NCBI RefSeq assembly: GCF_014646115.1
Contig: NZ_BMMV01000009.1
Coordinates: 186,001-250,000 of the forward strand
Length of the DNA: 64,000 bases
From: Streptomyces camponoticapitis
GTDB taxonomy: Bacteria; Actinomycetota; Actinomycetes; Streptomycetales; Streptomycetaceae
Reading direction: 5' to 3'
Under the pieces are notes generated by a model. It made no database searches, had not been told where the DNA came from, and worked only from the letters and a program-made list of their open reading frames with translations. The first letter of the stretch is position 1; each line of letters starts with the position of its first letter. Below are positions 45,108 to 53,400 of the stretch, piece after piece. Position numbers and translations under genes: made by a program.

Positions 45108-45794
45108 TCAGGGCGTGCTGCGGGGGACGGCCGAGACCTCGGGGACCGAATACTCCGTCGAGGCCGTGGGCCCGTCTCCGCCGCGCGAGGTGTCGACACC
45201 GGTCGTCGCGGGCGGCGGCACCCGGTCCTGGCGATTGCCCGAGGCGCCTCGGTAGACGGCCGTGAACGCGAGGGCGACCATCCCGATGCCCATCACTACG
45301 GCGAGGATCCAGGCGACCGGCCGATGCCAGCGGGCACGGCCGCGGTAGGGACGCAGGGAACCGCCGTGGCGTCCGTAGGGGCCGAAGTCGCCGTCGGGGT
45401 CGTCCGGGTCGTACGCGCCGCCGTACGGCCGTTCGTCGCCGTACTCGCCCGACGGGCCGTAGCCGTCCTCGTAGCGGTCGTCGTCCGACGAGCCGCCGTA
45501 GGACCGGGCGCGGGCCGCCTCGGCGTCCGCGCTCGCCTGGGCGGCGGCCAGCAGCCGCTCGACGGCGGTCGGTTCGTGGACGGGTGCGGACCGGATGAAT
45601 TCCTCGTCGAACACCACGGAGGCGAAGTCCTCGTCCGCGCCTCCGCGGTCGTCGTCAGGCTCCCAGCCGTCCGGGAACGGCTTGCCCCCCACGTCGTCCG
45701 GCACCTTCTCAGAGTAGACCGGAGAGGGCGTTTTCGGCAGAGACAGTGCGGATTCCCCGGGATTCCGCTTCTGGCTACCGTGTGTGACCGTCAC
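45108..45794 (-). CDS. Single-pass membrane protein with SVVFDExF motif (copy 2)
   Basis: About 228 residues. The acidic cytosolic part carries EDFASVVFDEEFIRSAPVHE near residue 50, then an Asp/Gly/Tyr-rich disordered stretch, one transmembrane helix (VAWILAVVMGIGMVALAFTA) and a short extracytoplasmic tail. The motif matches copy 1 downstream. The start is uncertain: GTG 45794 overlaps the end of proA by 20 bases, and GTG 45704 is an alternative. By position it matches SCO2584 of S. coelicolor, a membrane protein I recall as involved in spore-wall glycopolymer export. Confidence 0.75.
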   Translation of the reverse strand: MTVTHGSQKRNPGESALSLPKTPSPVYSEKVPDDVGGKPFPDGWEPDDDRGGADEDFASVVFDEEFIRSAPVHEPTAVERLLAAAQASADAEAARARSYGGSSDDDRYEDGYGPSGEYGDERPYGGAYDPDDPDGDFGPYGRHGGSLRPYRGRARWHRPVAWILAVVMGIGMVALAFTAVYRGASGNRQDRVPPPATTGVDTSRGGDGPTASTEYSVPEVSAVPRSTP

Positions 45795-47067
45795 CCGTCA
45801 CGATGTATTTGGTCGAGGTCAGCTCGGGCAGTCCCATCGGCCCGCGCGCGTGCAGCTTCTGCGTGGAGATGCCGATCTCGGCGCCGAAGCCGAACTGACC
45901 GCCGTCGGTGAACCGGGTCGACACGTTGACGGCGACCGTCGTGGAGTCGACCAACTGGGTGAAACGGCGGGCCGCCGCCTGTGAGGTGGTGACGATGGCC
46001 TCGGTGTGGCCGGAGGACCAGAGCCGGATGTGCGCGACGGCGCTCTCCAGCGAGTCGACCACCGCGGCGGCGATGTCGTACGACAGGTACTCGGTCTCCC
46101 AGTCCTCCGCGGTGGCCGCCACGACGGTGGCGTCCGTGCCACCCGCCGCCTGCGCGTACTCCATCACCCGCTCGTCCGCGTGGACGGTGACCCCGGCCGC
46201 GGCGAGCGCGTTCAGCGCGCGCGGCAGGAACGCCCCGGCGATGTCCTGGTGTACCAGGAGCGTCTCGGCCGCGTTGCAGACGCTGGGGCGCTGGGCCTTG
46301 GAGTTGATGAGGATGTCGACGGCCATGTCGAGATCGGTCTCGGCGTCCACATAGACATGGCAGTTGCCGGTGCCGGTCTCGATGACGGGGACGGTGGACT
46401 CCTCGACGACCGTACGGATCAGCGAGGCGCCGCCGCGCGGGATCAGGACGTCGACCAGGCCGCGGGCGCGCATCAGTTCACGTACGGAGTCACGGTTCTC
46501 ACCGGGCACGAGCTGGACGGCGTCGGCCGGCAGGCCGGCCCCGCCGACGGCGTCGCGCAGCACGCGCACGAGCGCGGTGTTGGAGGAATACGCGGACGAC
46601 GAGCCGCGCAGCAGTACGGCGTTGCCGGACTTCAGGCAGAGCGCCGCCGCGTCGACGGTGACATTGGGCCGGGCCTCGTAGATGATCCCGACGACGCCGA
46701 GCGGGACCCGGACCTGGCGCAGGTCGATCCCGTTGGGCAGCGTCGAGCCGCGCACCACCTCGCCGACCGGGTCGGGCAGCGCGGCGACGTCCCGTACGTC
46801 GGCGGCGATGGCCCGCACCCGCTCGGGCGTGAGGGTCAGCCGGTCGATGATCGCCTCGCTGGTGCCCGCTTCCCTGGCACGCGAGATGTCCTCGCCGTTC
46901 GCCTTGATGATCTCCTGCGTACGGACCTCAAGAGCGTCGGCGATCGCCAGCAGTGCGTCGTCCTTGACCGAGCGCGGCAGTGGGGCGAGATCAGCGGCTG
47001 CGGAGCGGGCGCGGTAGGCGGTCCTGGTGACCGGGGTCAGGTTGTCGTACGGCGAGAGCGAGGTCAT
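45775..47067 (-). CDS. proA: Glutamate-5-semialdehyde dehydrogenase
   Basis: Second step of proline synthesis: NADPH reduction of glutamyl-5-phosphate. 430 residues, aldehyde-dehydrogenase fold. The catalytic Cys is in SVCNAAETLLVH (near residue 260), with the family motif RPNVTVDAAALCLKSGNAV and the C-terminal GFGAEIGISTQKLHARGPMG. It starts at ATG 47067. One small gene separates it from proB on the same strand. Confidence 0.96.
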   Translation of the reverse strand: MTSLSPYDNLTPVTRTAYRARSAAADLAPLPRSVKDDALLAIADALEVRTQEIIKANGEDISRAREAGTSEAIIDRLTLTPERVRAIAADVRDVAALPDPVGEVVRGSTLPNGIDLRQVRVPLGVVGIIYEARPNVTVDAAALCLKSGNAVLLRGSSSAYSSNTALVRVLRDAVGGAGLPADAVQLVPGENRDSVRELMRARGLVDVLIPRGGASLIRTVVEESTVPVIETGTGNCHVYVDAETDLDMAVDILINSKAQRPSVCNAAETLLVHQDIAGAFLPRALNALAAAGVTVHADERVMEYAQAAGGTDATVVAATAEDWETEYLSYDIAAAVVDSLESAVAHIRLWSSGHTEAIVTTSQAAARRFTQLVDSTTVAVNVSTRFTDGGQFGFGAEIGISTQKLHARGPMGLPELTSTKYIVTGDGHTR

Positions 47068-47211
47068 GCCCGCAGAGTAGTGCGCGTGCTGCGGGCACTT
47101 CCCCCGTATCCCGTACTACGAGACGGCCGCGACCTCCACCGTGTAGACGGCCCCGGCTGTCGGGACGCCCCCGCCGTCGGAGCGGGCCCGGTGGTCACCG
47201 CGGCCCGGACG

Positions 47212-47739
47212 TCAGAACGGATGGACGCCCACCGGTGCGGCCGGCGGCGGACCGTAGCCCTCCGCGATACGCAGGTGGTACGTCTCCCGGTCGATGACCT
47301 CCAGGCCGACGATCTCCCAGGGCGGGAGCTTGGCGCTCGACCGGTGCTCGCCCCAGAGCCGTAGCGCGACCGCCGCGGCGTCGTGCAGATCCCTGGCCTC
47401 TTCCCAGTAGCGGATCTCCGCGTGGTCGTTGGCGTATCTGCTGGTCAGCAGGAACGGATGGTCGTGGGCGAGCTGTTCGAGGCCCCGTCTGACCTCGGTG
47501 AGCGGCGCCTCCGGACCCGACACGCTGAGCGTGATGTGCCACAGCTTCGACACCGCGCGGTCCCCACCGCGCGACTGGGTCTGCCGGGATGTGCCCGGCT
47601 CCTTCACGTCGTCGAAGTCGTCGAAGTCCGCCCCGGCTCCGACGCTGGTCAGCGTCCGTTCTTCCCCCGCGGCCCTCCGGGCGTGCAAGGTGCCTCCTCC
47701 TGACCCGAGGGACCCCGCCCCCGGGCGCGTTCGTCTCAC
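47212..47739 (-). CDS. Conserved small protein between proB and proA
   Basis: Up to 175 residues. The conserved core starts near SKLWHITLSVSGPEAPLTEV and includes HAEIRYWEEARDLHDAAAVALRLWG, ending in a Pro-rich tail. An acidic segment DFDDFDD is N-terminal to it. No known family. GTG 47739 has a perfect AGGAGG site and a promoter just upstream; TTG 47688, also after AGGAGG, and GTG 47553 are alternative starts. The position between proA and proB is conserved in Streptomyces, which suggests a linked role, but nothing in the sequence shows it. Confidence 0.78.
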   Translation of the reverse strand: MRRTRPGAGSLGSGGGTLHARRAAGEERTLTSVGAGADFDDFDDVKEPGTSRQTQSRGGDRAVSKLWHITLSVSGPEAPLTEVRRGLEQLAHDHPFLLTSRYANDHAEIRYWEEARDLHDAAAVALRLWGEHRSSAKLPPWEIVGLEVIDRETYHLRIAEGYGPPPAAPVGVHPF

Positions 47740-47768
47740 CGGCGGCCTCCTGTTGCTGCTTCGTCGTA

Positions 47769-47798
47769 CTGCTACCCCGCCTCTAACCCCTGAGACAA
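47769..47798 (-). promoter_or_regulatory. Candidate promoter of the small gene before proA
   Basis: On the minus strand TTGTCT (47798-47793), an 18-base spacer and TAGCAG (47774-47769) resemble a housekeeping promoter. It gives a leader of about 23 bases with AGGAGG before GTG 47739. Confidence 0.5.
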
Positions 47799-47884
47799 AG
47801 TTGACCAGCCCTGGGCGGGGCTTGGGGTGCTTTCGGTAAAGGTCCCTTCCAAAAAACCGGACTTTCAGCCGTTTCAGGGGAAGG

Positions 47885-49012
47885 TCAAGGATTCAGGATG
47901 ACCAGATCGTCCCTGTGTACGACCTCCCGCTCGTAGGCGGGCCCCAGATCCCGGGCCAGATCCCGGGTGGAGCGGCCGAGGAGCTGAGGGATCTCCTTGG
48001 CGTCGAAGTTGACCAGACCACGGGCCACGGCCCGGCCCGCGGCGTCGCGCAGCTCGACCGGGTCCCCCGCGCTGAACTCCCCTTCGACCGCGGCGATTCC
48101 GGCCGGCAGCAGCGAGGTGCGGCGCTCGACGACCGCCCGTACAGCGCCGTCGTCGAGGGTCAGCGCGCCCTGCGGGGTGGAGGCGTGGGCGAGCCACAGG
48201 AGCCGGTCGGCCGACCGGCGGCCGGTCCGGCCGAAGTACGTACCCGTGTCGCGCCCGGCGAGAGCGTCGCCCGCGCGGCCCGCGGCCGTCAGTACGACGG
48301 GGATGCCGGCGGCGGCGGCGATCCTGGCCGCCTCGACCTTCGTGACCATGCCGCCGGTACCGAGCCCGGCCTTGCCGGCACTCCCCATGGAGACGCCGAT
48401 CAGATCGGCGGGGCCGTCGACGCGCGCGATCCGTGAGCTGCCCGGCTTGCTGGGGTCGCCGTCGTACAGGCCGTCGACGTCCGAGAGCAGGACGAGCAGG
48501 TCGGCGCGGACGAGATGGGCGACGAGCGCGGCCAGCCGGTCGTTGTCGCCGAAGCGGATCTCCTCGGTGGCGACGGTGTCGTTCTCGTTGACGACGGGGA
48601 CGGTGCCCATGGTCAGCAGCTGGTCGAGGGTGCGGTAGGCGTTGCGGTAGTGGGAGCGGCGGCTGGTGTCGTCGGTGGTGAGCAGGACCTGGCCGACGCG
48701 GAGCCCGTACCGCGAGAAGGACGAGGCGTACCGCGCGACGAGCAGCCCCTGGCCGACGCTGGCGGCCGCCTGCTGGCGGGCGAGGTCCCGGGGGCGGCGG
48801 GCGAGGCCGAGCGGGGCGAGGCCGGCGGCGATGGCACCGCTGGAGACGAGAACGATCTCCTTCTCGCCGCCGCCGCGGGCCTTGGCGAGTACGTCGACGA
48901 GGGCGTCGACACGGTCGGCGTCGAGTCCGCCGGAGGCGGTGGTGAGCGAGGAGGAGCCGACCTTGACGACGATCCTGCGGGCTTCCGTTACGTGCTGCCT
49001 TGCCACTGTCAC
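47885..49012 (-). CDS. proB: Glutamate 5-kinase
   Basis: First, feedback-controlled step of proline synthesis. The amino-acid-kinase domain (1-265) has VVKVGSSSLT, VLVSSGAIAAG, NENDTVATEEIRFGDND and LGTGGMVTKVEAA. The C-terminal PUA domain (about 285-375) is present. Length is 375 residues. In many actinobacteria proB directly follows obgE; here more than 6 kb of polymer-synthesis genes lie between. Confidence 0.96.
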   Translation of the reverse strand: MTVARQHVTEARRIVVKVGSSSLTTASGGLDADRVDALVDVLAKARGGGEKEIVLVSSGAIAAGLAPLGLARRPRDLARQQAAASVGQGLLVARYASSFSRYGLRVGQVLLTTDDTSRRSHYRNAYRTLDQLLTMGTVPVVNENDTVATEEIRFGDNDRLAALVAHLVRADLLVLLSDVDGLYDGDPSKPGSSRIARVDGPADLIGVSMGSAGKAGLGTGGMVTKVEAARIAAAAGIPVVLTAAGRAGDALAGRDTGTYFGRTGRRSADRLLWLAHASTPQGALTLDDGAVRAVVERRTSLLPAGIAAVEGEFSAGDPVELRDAAGRAVARGLVNFDAKEIPQLLGRSTRDLARDLGPAYEREVVHRDDLVILNP

Positions 49013-49227
49013 GCCCCGAACCTATGCCAGCGGCCCCCGCGCCCGCGCCCCTGTTTCACGCGCTGGACAGCCCGCGGGCCCTCCCGTCGCCGCCGCGGGG
49101 GCATCCCTCTCCGGGCGCGGGGCCGGCCCGCCGGCGGCGCCGGGCCGCCGCGCGTGCGACTCGCTGCGCGCCGCCAGAGGGTACGCCCTGCGGGCGCGCT
49201 CGTCCCGCCGGTGCGCCCTCATACGCG

Positions 49228-49268
49228 CACGGCCCGGACCGCCCCCTCAAGAGGGCGTCCGGGCCGTG
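49228..49268 (-). terminator. Terminator after the TagF-like gene
   Basis: Arms beginning CACGGCCCGGAC (49228) and ending GTCCGGGCCGTG (49268) with an inner CCCTC/GAGGG stem. It lies 15 bases past the stop of the polymerase gene. Confidence 0.78.
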
Positions 49269-49282
49269 CTCGTGGCGTGTCG

Positions 49283-51454
49283 TCAGCGGGCCATCGGTGC
49301 CTCAGCGTCGTTCGGTTCTGGGGCCGCGGCCGCCTCGGCCGCCTCCGCCGCCTCCGCCGTGGCGCCCTCCGCCTCCGGGTCCGCCGCCGGCTCGCGTTCC
49401 GGCTCCGTGCCCGGCTGTTCCTGGGCGCTCAGGCGCTGGGCCACACCCACGTTGCGGGCCACCGCCTTGGCACCCAGAGCGGCCACGGCGGCGTTGAACT
49501 GTTCGATCGACGTCGGCTCGTCCGGGCCCAGCAGATATGTCTTCAGCTCGCGCCGGGCCGAGGCCAGCCGGTCGGCCGCCGGGTCGGCGACCGCCTTCAG
49601 CAACTCGTCCAGTTCGGCGGCGCTGTTGGAGAGCACGACCGCCGCCCGTACGGCGGTGTTCTGCCGCTTGAACTCCTCGACACCCAGCTGCGCCGAGTCG
49701 GTCACCGCGTAGGGCTTGCCGCTCGCGATGAAGTCCGACACCACGCTGGAGATGTCCGAAACCATGCCGTCGGACTGGTTGAAGCAGTCGTACAGCTTGG
49801 GCTCGGCGCCCGAGACGACCTTGTGCTCCCACCAACCGAACGTGCGCCAGTACGCGTCGTTCCACTCCGCCCGCAGCGCCTTCGCCCGGTCCAGCCGGTC
49901 GTGGTCGGCGAGCGAGACGCGCGACTCCTCCGACTCGTCGCCGCCGCCCCGGCCCGGGGCGGTGAGCGCGGCGAGGCTCTCCTCGATACGGGTCAACTCG
50001 GCGCGCGCGGCGGCCTGTCCGGCCTGCGCGTCGGCGCTCTCCTTCACCCAGCGGGGCTCGGCGGCGCGCGCCACGTTCGCCGCGTTCACCATCGCCGTGA
50101 TCCGGTCGTGGACGGCCTTGGCCTTCTTGTCGCGGATCCCGGTGAAGGGGTGCGGCTTGTAGATGACCCGGACCGGCTTCTCGGCCTTCAGCAGCCGCTT
50201 GACGATGTTCTCGCCGGCCAGCAGGAGCGAGGTGTTGCCGGGGTTGTCGTCCCAGCCCTCCCATGTGGGGGCGTACAGGATCGTCGGTACGGGGTGCCCC
50301 GGCGCGTCCTCGCTCGACCTGATGGGCGCGAGCTGCGGGCGGCCCACCTCGACGATGTCCTCGTCGCGTACGCCGACGTCGGCCAGCGCGTAGCGGTCGC
50401 GCCCGGCCCGGCCGGCGGTCCACACCTCGTCGTACACCTTGCTGAACGGGTTGACGCTGGCGATCTTGTCGCTGTCGCCGTGGCCGATGAACACATGCTT
50501 CATCGTCGGCACGCGCAGCAGATGGATGTTCTTGCCGACGTTGGCCGCGTAGAGCGCGACCCGGACCGACGACAGGTCGAGGTTCATCAGGTGCGTGCCG
50601 CCGGGGACACAGAGCACCGGCAGCCACGTCGGGGCGAGTTGGGTCATGATGGCCCGCTCGCGCAGCAGCACCAGCGGGCGCCCCTCGGACTGCTCCAGCG
50701 TCTCCAGCCACATGTTGACCTGGTAGGCGGACTCCTTGGAGCCGGAGAAGTACAGGACCACCGAAGGCTGGTACTCCCGCAGCCAGTTGTCGACCGCGCC
50801 GAGGACGGCGGGAGGCTTCGGCACGCGGCGGCTGCGGCGCAGGTACGGCACGAGCAGCAGGATGTAGATCAGGCCCAGCGCGAGGGTGATGCCGAGGCCG
50901 GCGTACCCGTACACGTCGGTGCCGGACTCGGCGGCGACCAGCAGACCGGCCAGCGCGAACACGTCGAGGTGGAGCATCTTCTCGGCGGAGCGGTTGACCA
51001 GGTAGTTCGGCGGGGCGTCCGGGATACGCAGGGCGTGCAGGTCCACGTTGCGGGCGACGACCGGCATGCCGCGGCGCAGCCGGATCAGGGTCGCCAGCGC
51101 GCCCTGCGGTGCCTGGATGCCGTAGAAGAGCAGGAAACCGGCGACCGCCGCGTAGAACAGGGGCTGCTCGGCCTGGCCCATCCGGGCCAGCAGCAGCACG
51201 AGCAGCAACTGGCGCACCAGGAAGCGGATCGACAGACCGGCCCTGACCTTGTTGAGCCGGTTGATCAGATAGCTGTTCCGCTGATGCAGATATCGGTCCG
51301 CACCGTAGGTCACGGCGCAGGCCGCCGCGAAGAACCAGAGGTTCGGGATCAGCGCTGCGAGCATGACGCACGGATAACCCAGCCCCAGCAGGGCCGCCGC
51401 GGCCAGCTCGGCTCGGCTGCCCACACGGGCCAGGCGAATTGCGGTCGAAATCAC
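49283..51454 (-). CDS. CDP-glycerol glycerophosphotransferase family polymerase (TagF-like)
   Basis: 723 residues. The N-terminal 210 residues hold about five hydrophobic helices. The TagF-type glycosyl-phosphotransferase domain covers about 240-620: VVLYFSGSKESAYQVNMWLE, FIGHGDSDK, ILYAPTWEGWD, IYKPHPFTG and the phosphate-binding DGMVSDISSVVSDFIASGKP. These enzymes polymerise CDP-linked polyols (glycerol or ribitol phosphate) into teichoic-acid-like chains. The tail is an acidic Ala/Glu repeat. With the upstream CDP-ribitol-type enzyme and glycosyltransferase it forms a wall-polymer cluster between proB and obgE. Confidence 0.9.
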   Translation of the reverse strand: MISTAIRLARVGSRAELAAAALLGLGYPCVMLAALIPNLWFFAAACAVTYGADRYLHQRNSYLINRLNKVRAGLSIRFLVRQLLLVLLLARMGQAEQPLFYAAVAGFLLFYGIQAPQGALATLIRLRRGMPVVARNVDLHALRIPDAPPNYLVNRSAEKMLHLDVFALAGLLVAAESGTDVYGYAGLGITLALGLIYILLLVPYLRRSRRVPKPPAVLGAVDNWLREYQPSVVLYFSGSKESAYQVNMWLETLEQSEGRPLVLLRERAIMTQLAPTWLPVLCVPGGTHLMNLDLSSVRVALYAANVGKNIHLLRVPTMKHVFIGHGDSDKIASVNPFSKVYDEVWTAGRAGRDRYALADVGVRDEDIVEVGRPQLAPIRSSEDAPGHPVPTILYAPTWEGWDDNPGNTSLLLAGENIVKRLLKAEKPVRVIYKPHPFTGIRDKKAKAVHDRITAMVNAANVARAAEPRWVKESADAQAGQAAARAELTRIEESLAALTAPGRGGGDESEESRVSLADHDRLDRAKALRAEWNDAYWRTFGWWEHKVVSGAEPKLYDCFNQSDGMVSDISSVVSDFIASGKPYAVTDSAQLGVEEFKRQNTAVRAAVVLSNSAAELDELLKAVADPAADRLASARRELKTYLLGPDEPTSIEQFNAAVAALGAKAVARNVGVAQRLSAQEQPGTEPEREPAADPEAEGATAEAAEAAEAAAAPEPNDAEAPMAR

Positions 51455-51594
51455 GAAAACCTGCTCCAGGAGAGGGTGCCGGTTATTTCACAGTTGGCGG
51501 GAATTGTGAAGCGGGGGCTTCACGCACACGGGCCTCTGCAATTCGCCGAATGGCGACCGCAAAGGCCCGTTTAATGCAAACTTATGGGGAATTA

Positions 51595-53097
51595 TTACAC
51601 ATCTTCCTGGCGGTCAAGAACCGAGGCCAGCGCCTGCTCGAATCCCGAGGCCTCGGAAGAGGCTTCCCGGGTCGGGTCCTGCTGCCGGACGTCGATGACA
51701 TGTCCCGTCAGCTCGGAGAGCAGAACGTCGAGCGACGTACGCGCCACGGCCTCCGAGGAGAGCAGCGACCCGGCGGGCTCGGTGCCGAACGCCTTGGTGC
51801 GCATCGGGGTCGCGGTACGTTCCGGATTGACGCAATTCACCCGGATGCCGTCCCCCGCCCATTCGTCCGAGAGGGCCTGGGTGAGATTCACCATGGCCGC
51901 CTTCGTCGACGAATAGAGGCTGTATTCGGCGCGGCCTCGCGTGTAGCTGCTCGATGTGTAGAGGAGCAGCTGGCCCCGGGTCTCGGCCAGATACTTGTAC
52001 GAAGCGCGGGCGATCTGGACGGGCGCCAGGTAATTGACGTTCAGCGCTTCCTGAATCGTCGTGTTGTCCGTCTCGGCGAGCTTGCCGATGCGCAGGACAC
52101 CCGCGGTGTTGATGACGTAGTCGATCCGGCCGGTCGCCGAGTACGCCTTCGACAGCGCGTCGTCGACATGCTCCGGGTTCTCGACATGCGTGCCGGTGGT
52201 GGAGCGGCCCAGCGCGTACACCTGCGCCCCGTACCGCTCGGCGAGGGCCGCGATGTCCGCGCCGATGCCGTACGAACCGCCGAAGACCACCAGCGTCTTG
52301 CCGGAGAGCAGTTCGCGGTAGGCCGCCTCGTCCGCCTGGACAGGTGCGGCGGTGGAGGCGAGTTGGAACAGCTTGTCGGCGATGAAGACGTCGACCGGCT
52401 GCGTCACCTTCATGTTGTACTCGTCACCCGCGACGACGTAGATCGGCACGTCGGGCAGATAGCGCAGAACCACCGAACAGTCGTCGGTGGCCTGGAAGTT
52501 GGGGTCGCCCGCCGCGATCTCGTACGCCTTGCGGATCGTGGAGAGCTTGAACGCCTGGGGCGTCTGGCCGCGCCGCAGCCGCGAGCGGTCGGGGACCTCG
52601 GTGATGAACTCGCCGTCGGAGCCGTGGGTGCGGGTCACGATGATGGTGTCCGCGGACGGGATGGCGACATCGACGGCCTGATAGCGGTCGAGCGCGTCCA
52701 CACAGTCCTTGATGACGCGCTGTGACAGAAGCGGACGGACCGCGTCATGGAACAGGACGTTGCGGTCCTCACCGTCGGCGAGGCCCTCGCCCAGCGCCGA
52801 AATGGCGCGCTCCGTCGTCTCGTTGCGGGTCTGGCCGCCCTCGATGACCTTGGTCACCTTGGTGAGGCCGGCCTTGGCGACGATCTTCTCCACGTCGGGC
52901 ACGAAACCCGGTGCCATCAGCACGATCACGTCGTCGATCGAGTCCGACTGCTCGAAGATCGACAGCGTGTGCTCGATGACAGCCTTTCCCGCGATCTTCA
53001 GCAGCTGCTTGGGGATCGACAGGCCCACGCGCTGGCCGGTACCACCGGCGAGCACGACTGCCGTGGTGCGGGAATGGGCTGCATGCGGCACAGACAC
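51595..53097 (-). CDS. IspD/TarI cytidylyltransferase - SDR fusion (probable CDP-ribitol synthase)
   Basis: 500 residues in two domains. Residues 10-240 are an IspD/TarI-type cytidylyltransferase (VVLAGGTGQRVGLSIPKQLL, VLFHDAVRPLLS, RGQTPQAFK). Residues 260-490 are a short-chain dehydrogenase (LVVFGGSYGIGADIAAL, NTAGVL, YSLYSSTKAAM with the Tyr-Lys pair). The same fusion in Haemophilus Bcs1/Acs1 reduces ribulose 5-phosphate and makes CDP-ribitol, so it probably supplies the TagF-like enzyme downstream. The start is GTG 53097 with AGGTAGG. The true isoprenoid IspD should lie elsewhere. Confidence 0.87.
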   Translation of the reverse strand: MSVPHAAHSRTTAVVLAGGTGQRVGLSIPKQLLKIAGKAVIEHTLSIFEQSDSIDDVIVLMAPGFVPDVEKIVAKAGLTKVTKVIEGGQTRNETTERAISALGEGLADGEDRNVLFHDAVRPLLSQRVIKDCVDALDRYQAVDVAIPSADTIIVTRTHGSDGEFITEVPDRSRLRRGQTPQAFKLSTIRKAYEIAAGDPNFQATDDCSVVLRYLPDVPIYVVAGDEYNMKVTQPVDVFIADKLFQLASTAAPVQADEAAYRELLSGKTLVVFGGSYGIGADIAALAERYGAQVYALGRSTTGTHVENPEHVDDALSKAYSATGRIDYVINTAGVLRIGKLAETDNTTIQEALNVNYLAPVQIARASYKYLAETRGQLLLYTSSSYTRGRAEYSLYSSTKAAMVNLTQALSDEWAGDGIRVNCVNPERTATPMRTKAFGTEPAGSLLSSEAVARTSLDVLLSELTGHVIDVRQQDPTREASSEASGFEQALASVLDRQEDV

Positions 53098-53400
53098 AGA
53101 ACGACCTACCTTGAGACGAGTGGGGGACGCTGTGATGGTCGCACTCTCCGTGACCGTCTCGCAAGGCGGACGCCCGATGCCCCTCACCTACAGGAAACCA
53201 TCTGTTCACCCTCTGGCCAGCCAGATTGAGACCGAGCCCGGCCAAGTGCGGCGTGACCGACACCACATCACCACGCCGACCAGGCAGTTACCTCCACCGG
53301 ACCTTTACTTCGCGTCCGCGATTTCCGGACCGCCATATAAGCGCTACGTAAGGGAATTCAGCCGCTCGTCAGCGGTTTCGTGGTTTCCGAGGTAACCACG
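53098..53400. other. Intergenic region upstream of the CDP-ribitol synthase gene
   Basis: 303 bases with no supported gene. It should contain the promoter of the cytidylyltransferase-SDR gene. At 53381-53400 GTGGTT and AACCAC form a short stem just past the glycosyltransferase stop, a possible terminator. A stretch near 53320-53355 is comparatively AT-rich. Confidence 0.5.

Noticed and set aside
47848..47884. Terminator for proB at the A-rich run near 47848
   Set aside because: A T-run exists on the minus strand but I could not find a stem longer than three pairs before it.
48515..51574. Plus-strand frame of about 1000 codons opposite proB and the TagF-like gene
   Set aside because: Same shadow effect; both minus-strand genes have clear family motifs and the antisense translation has none.
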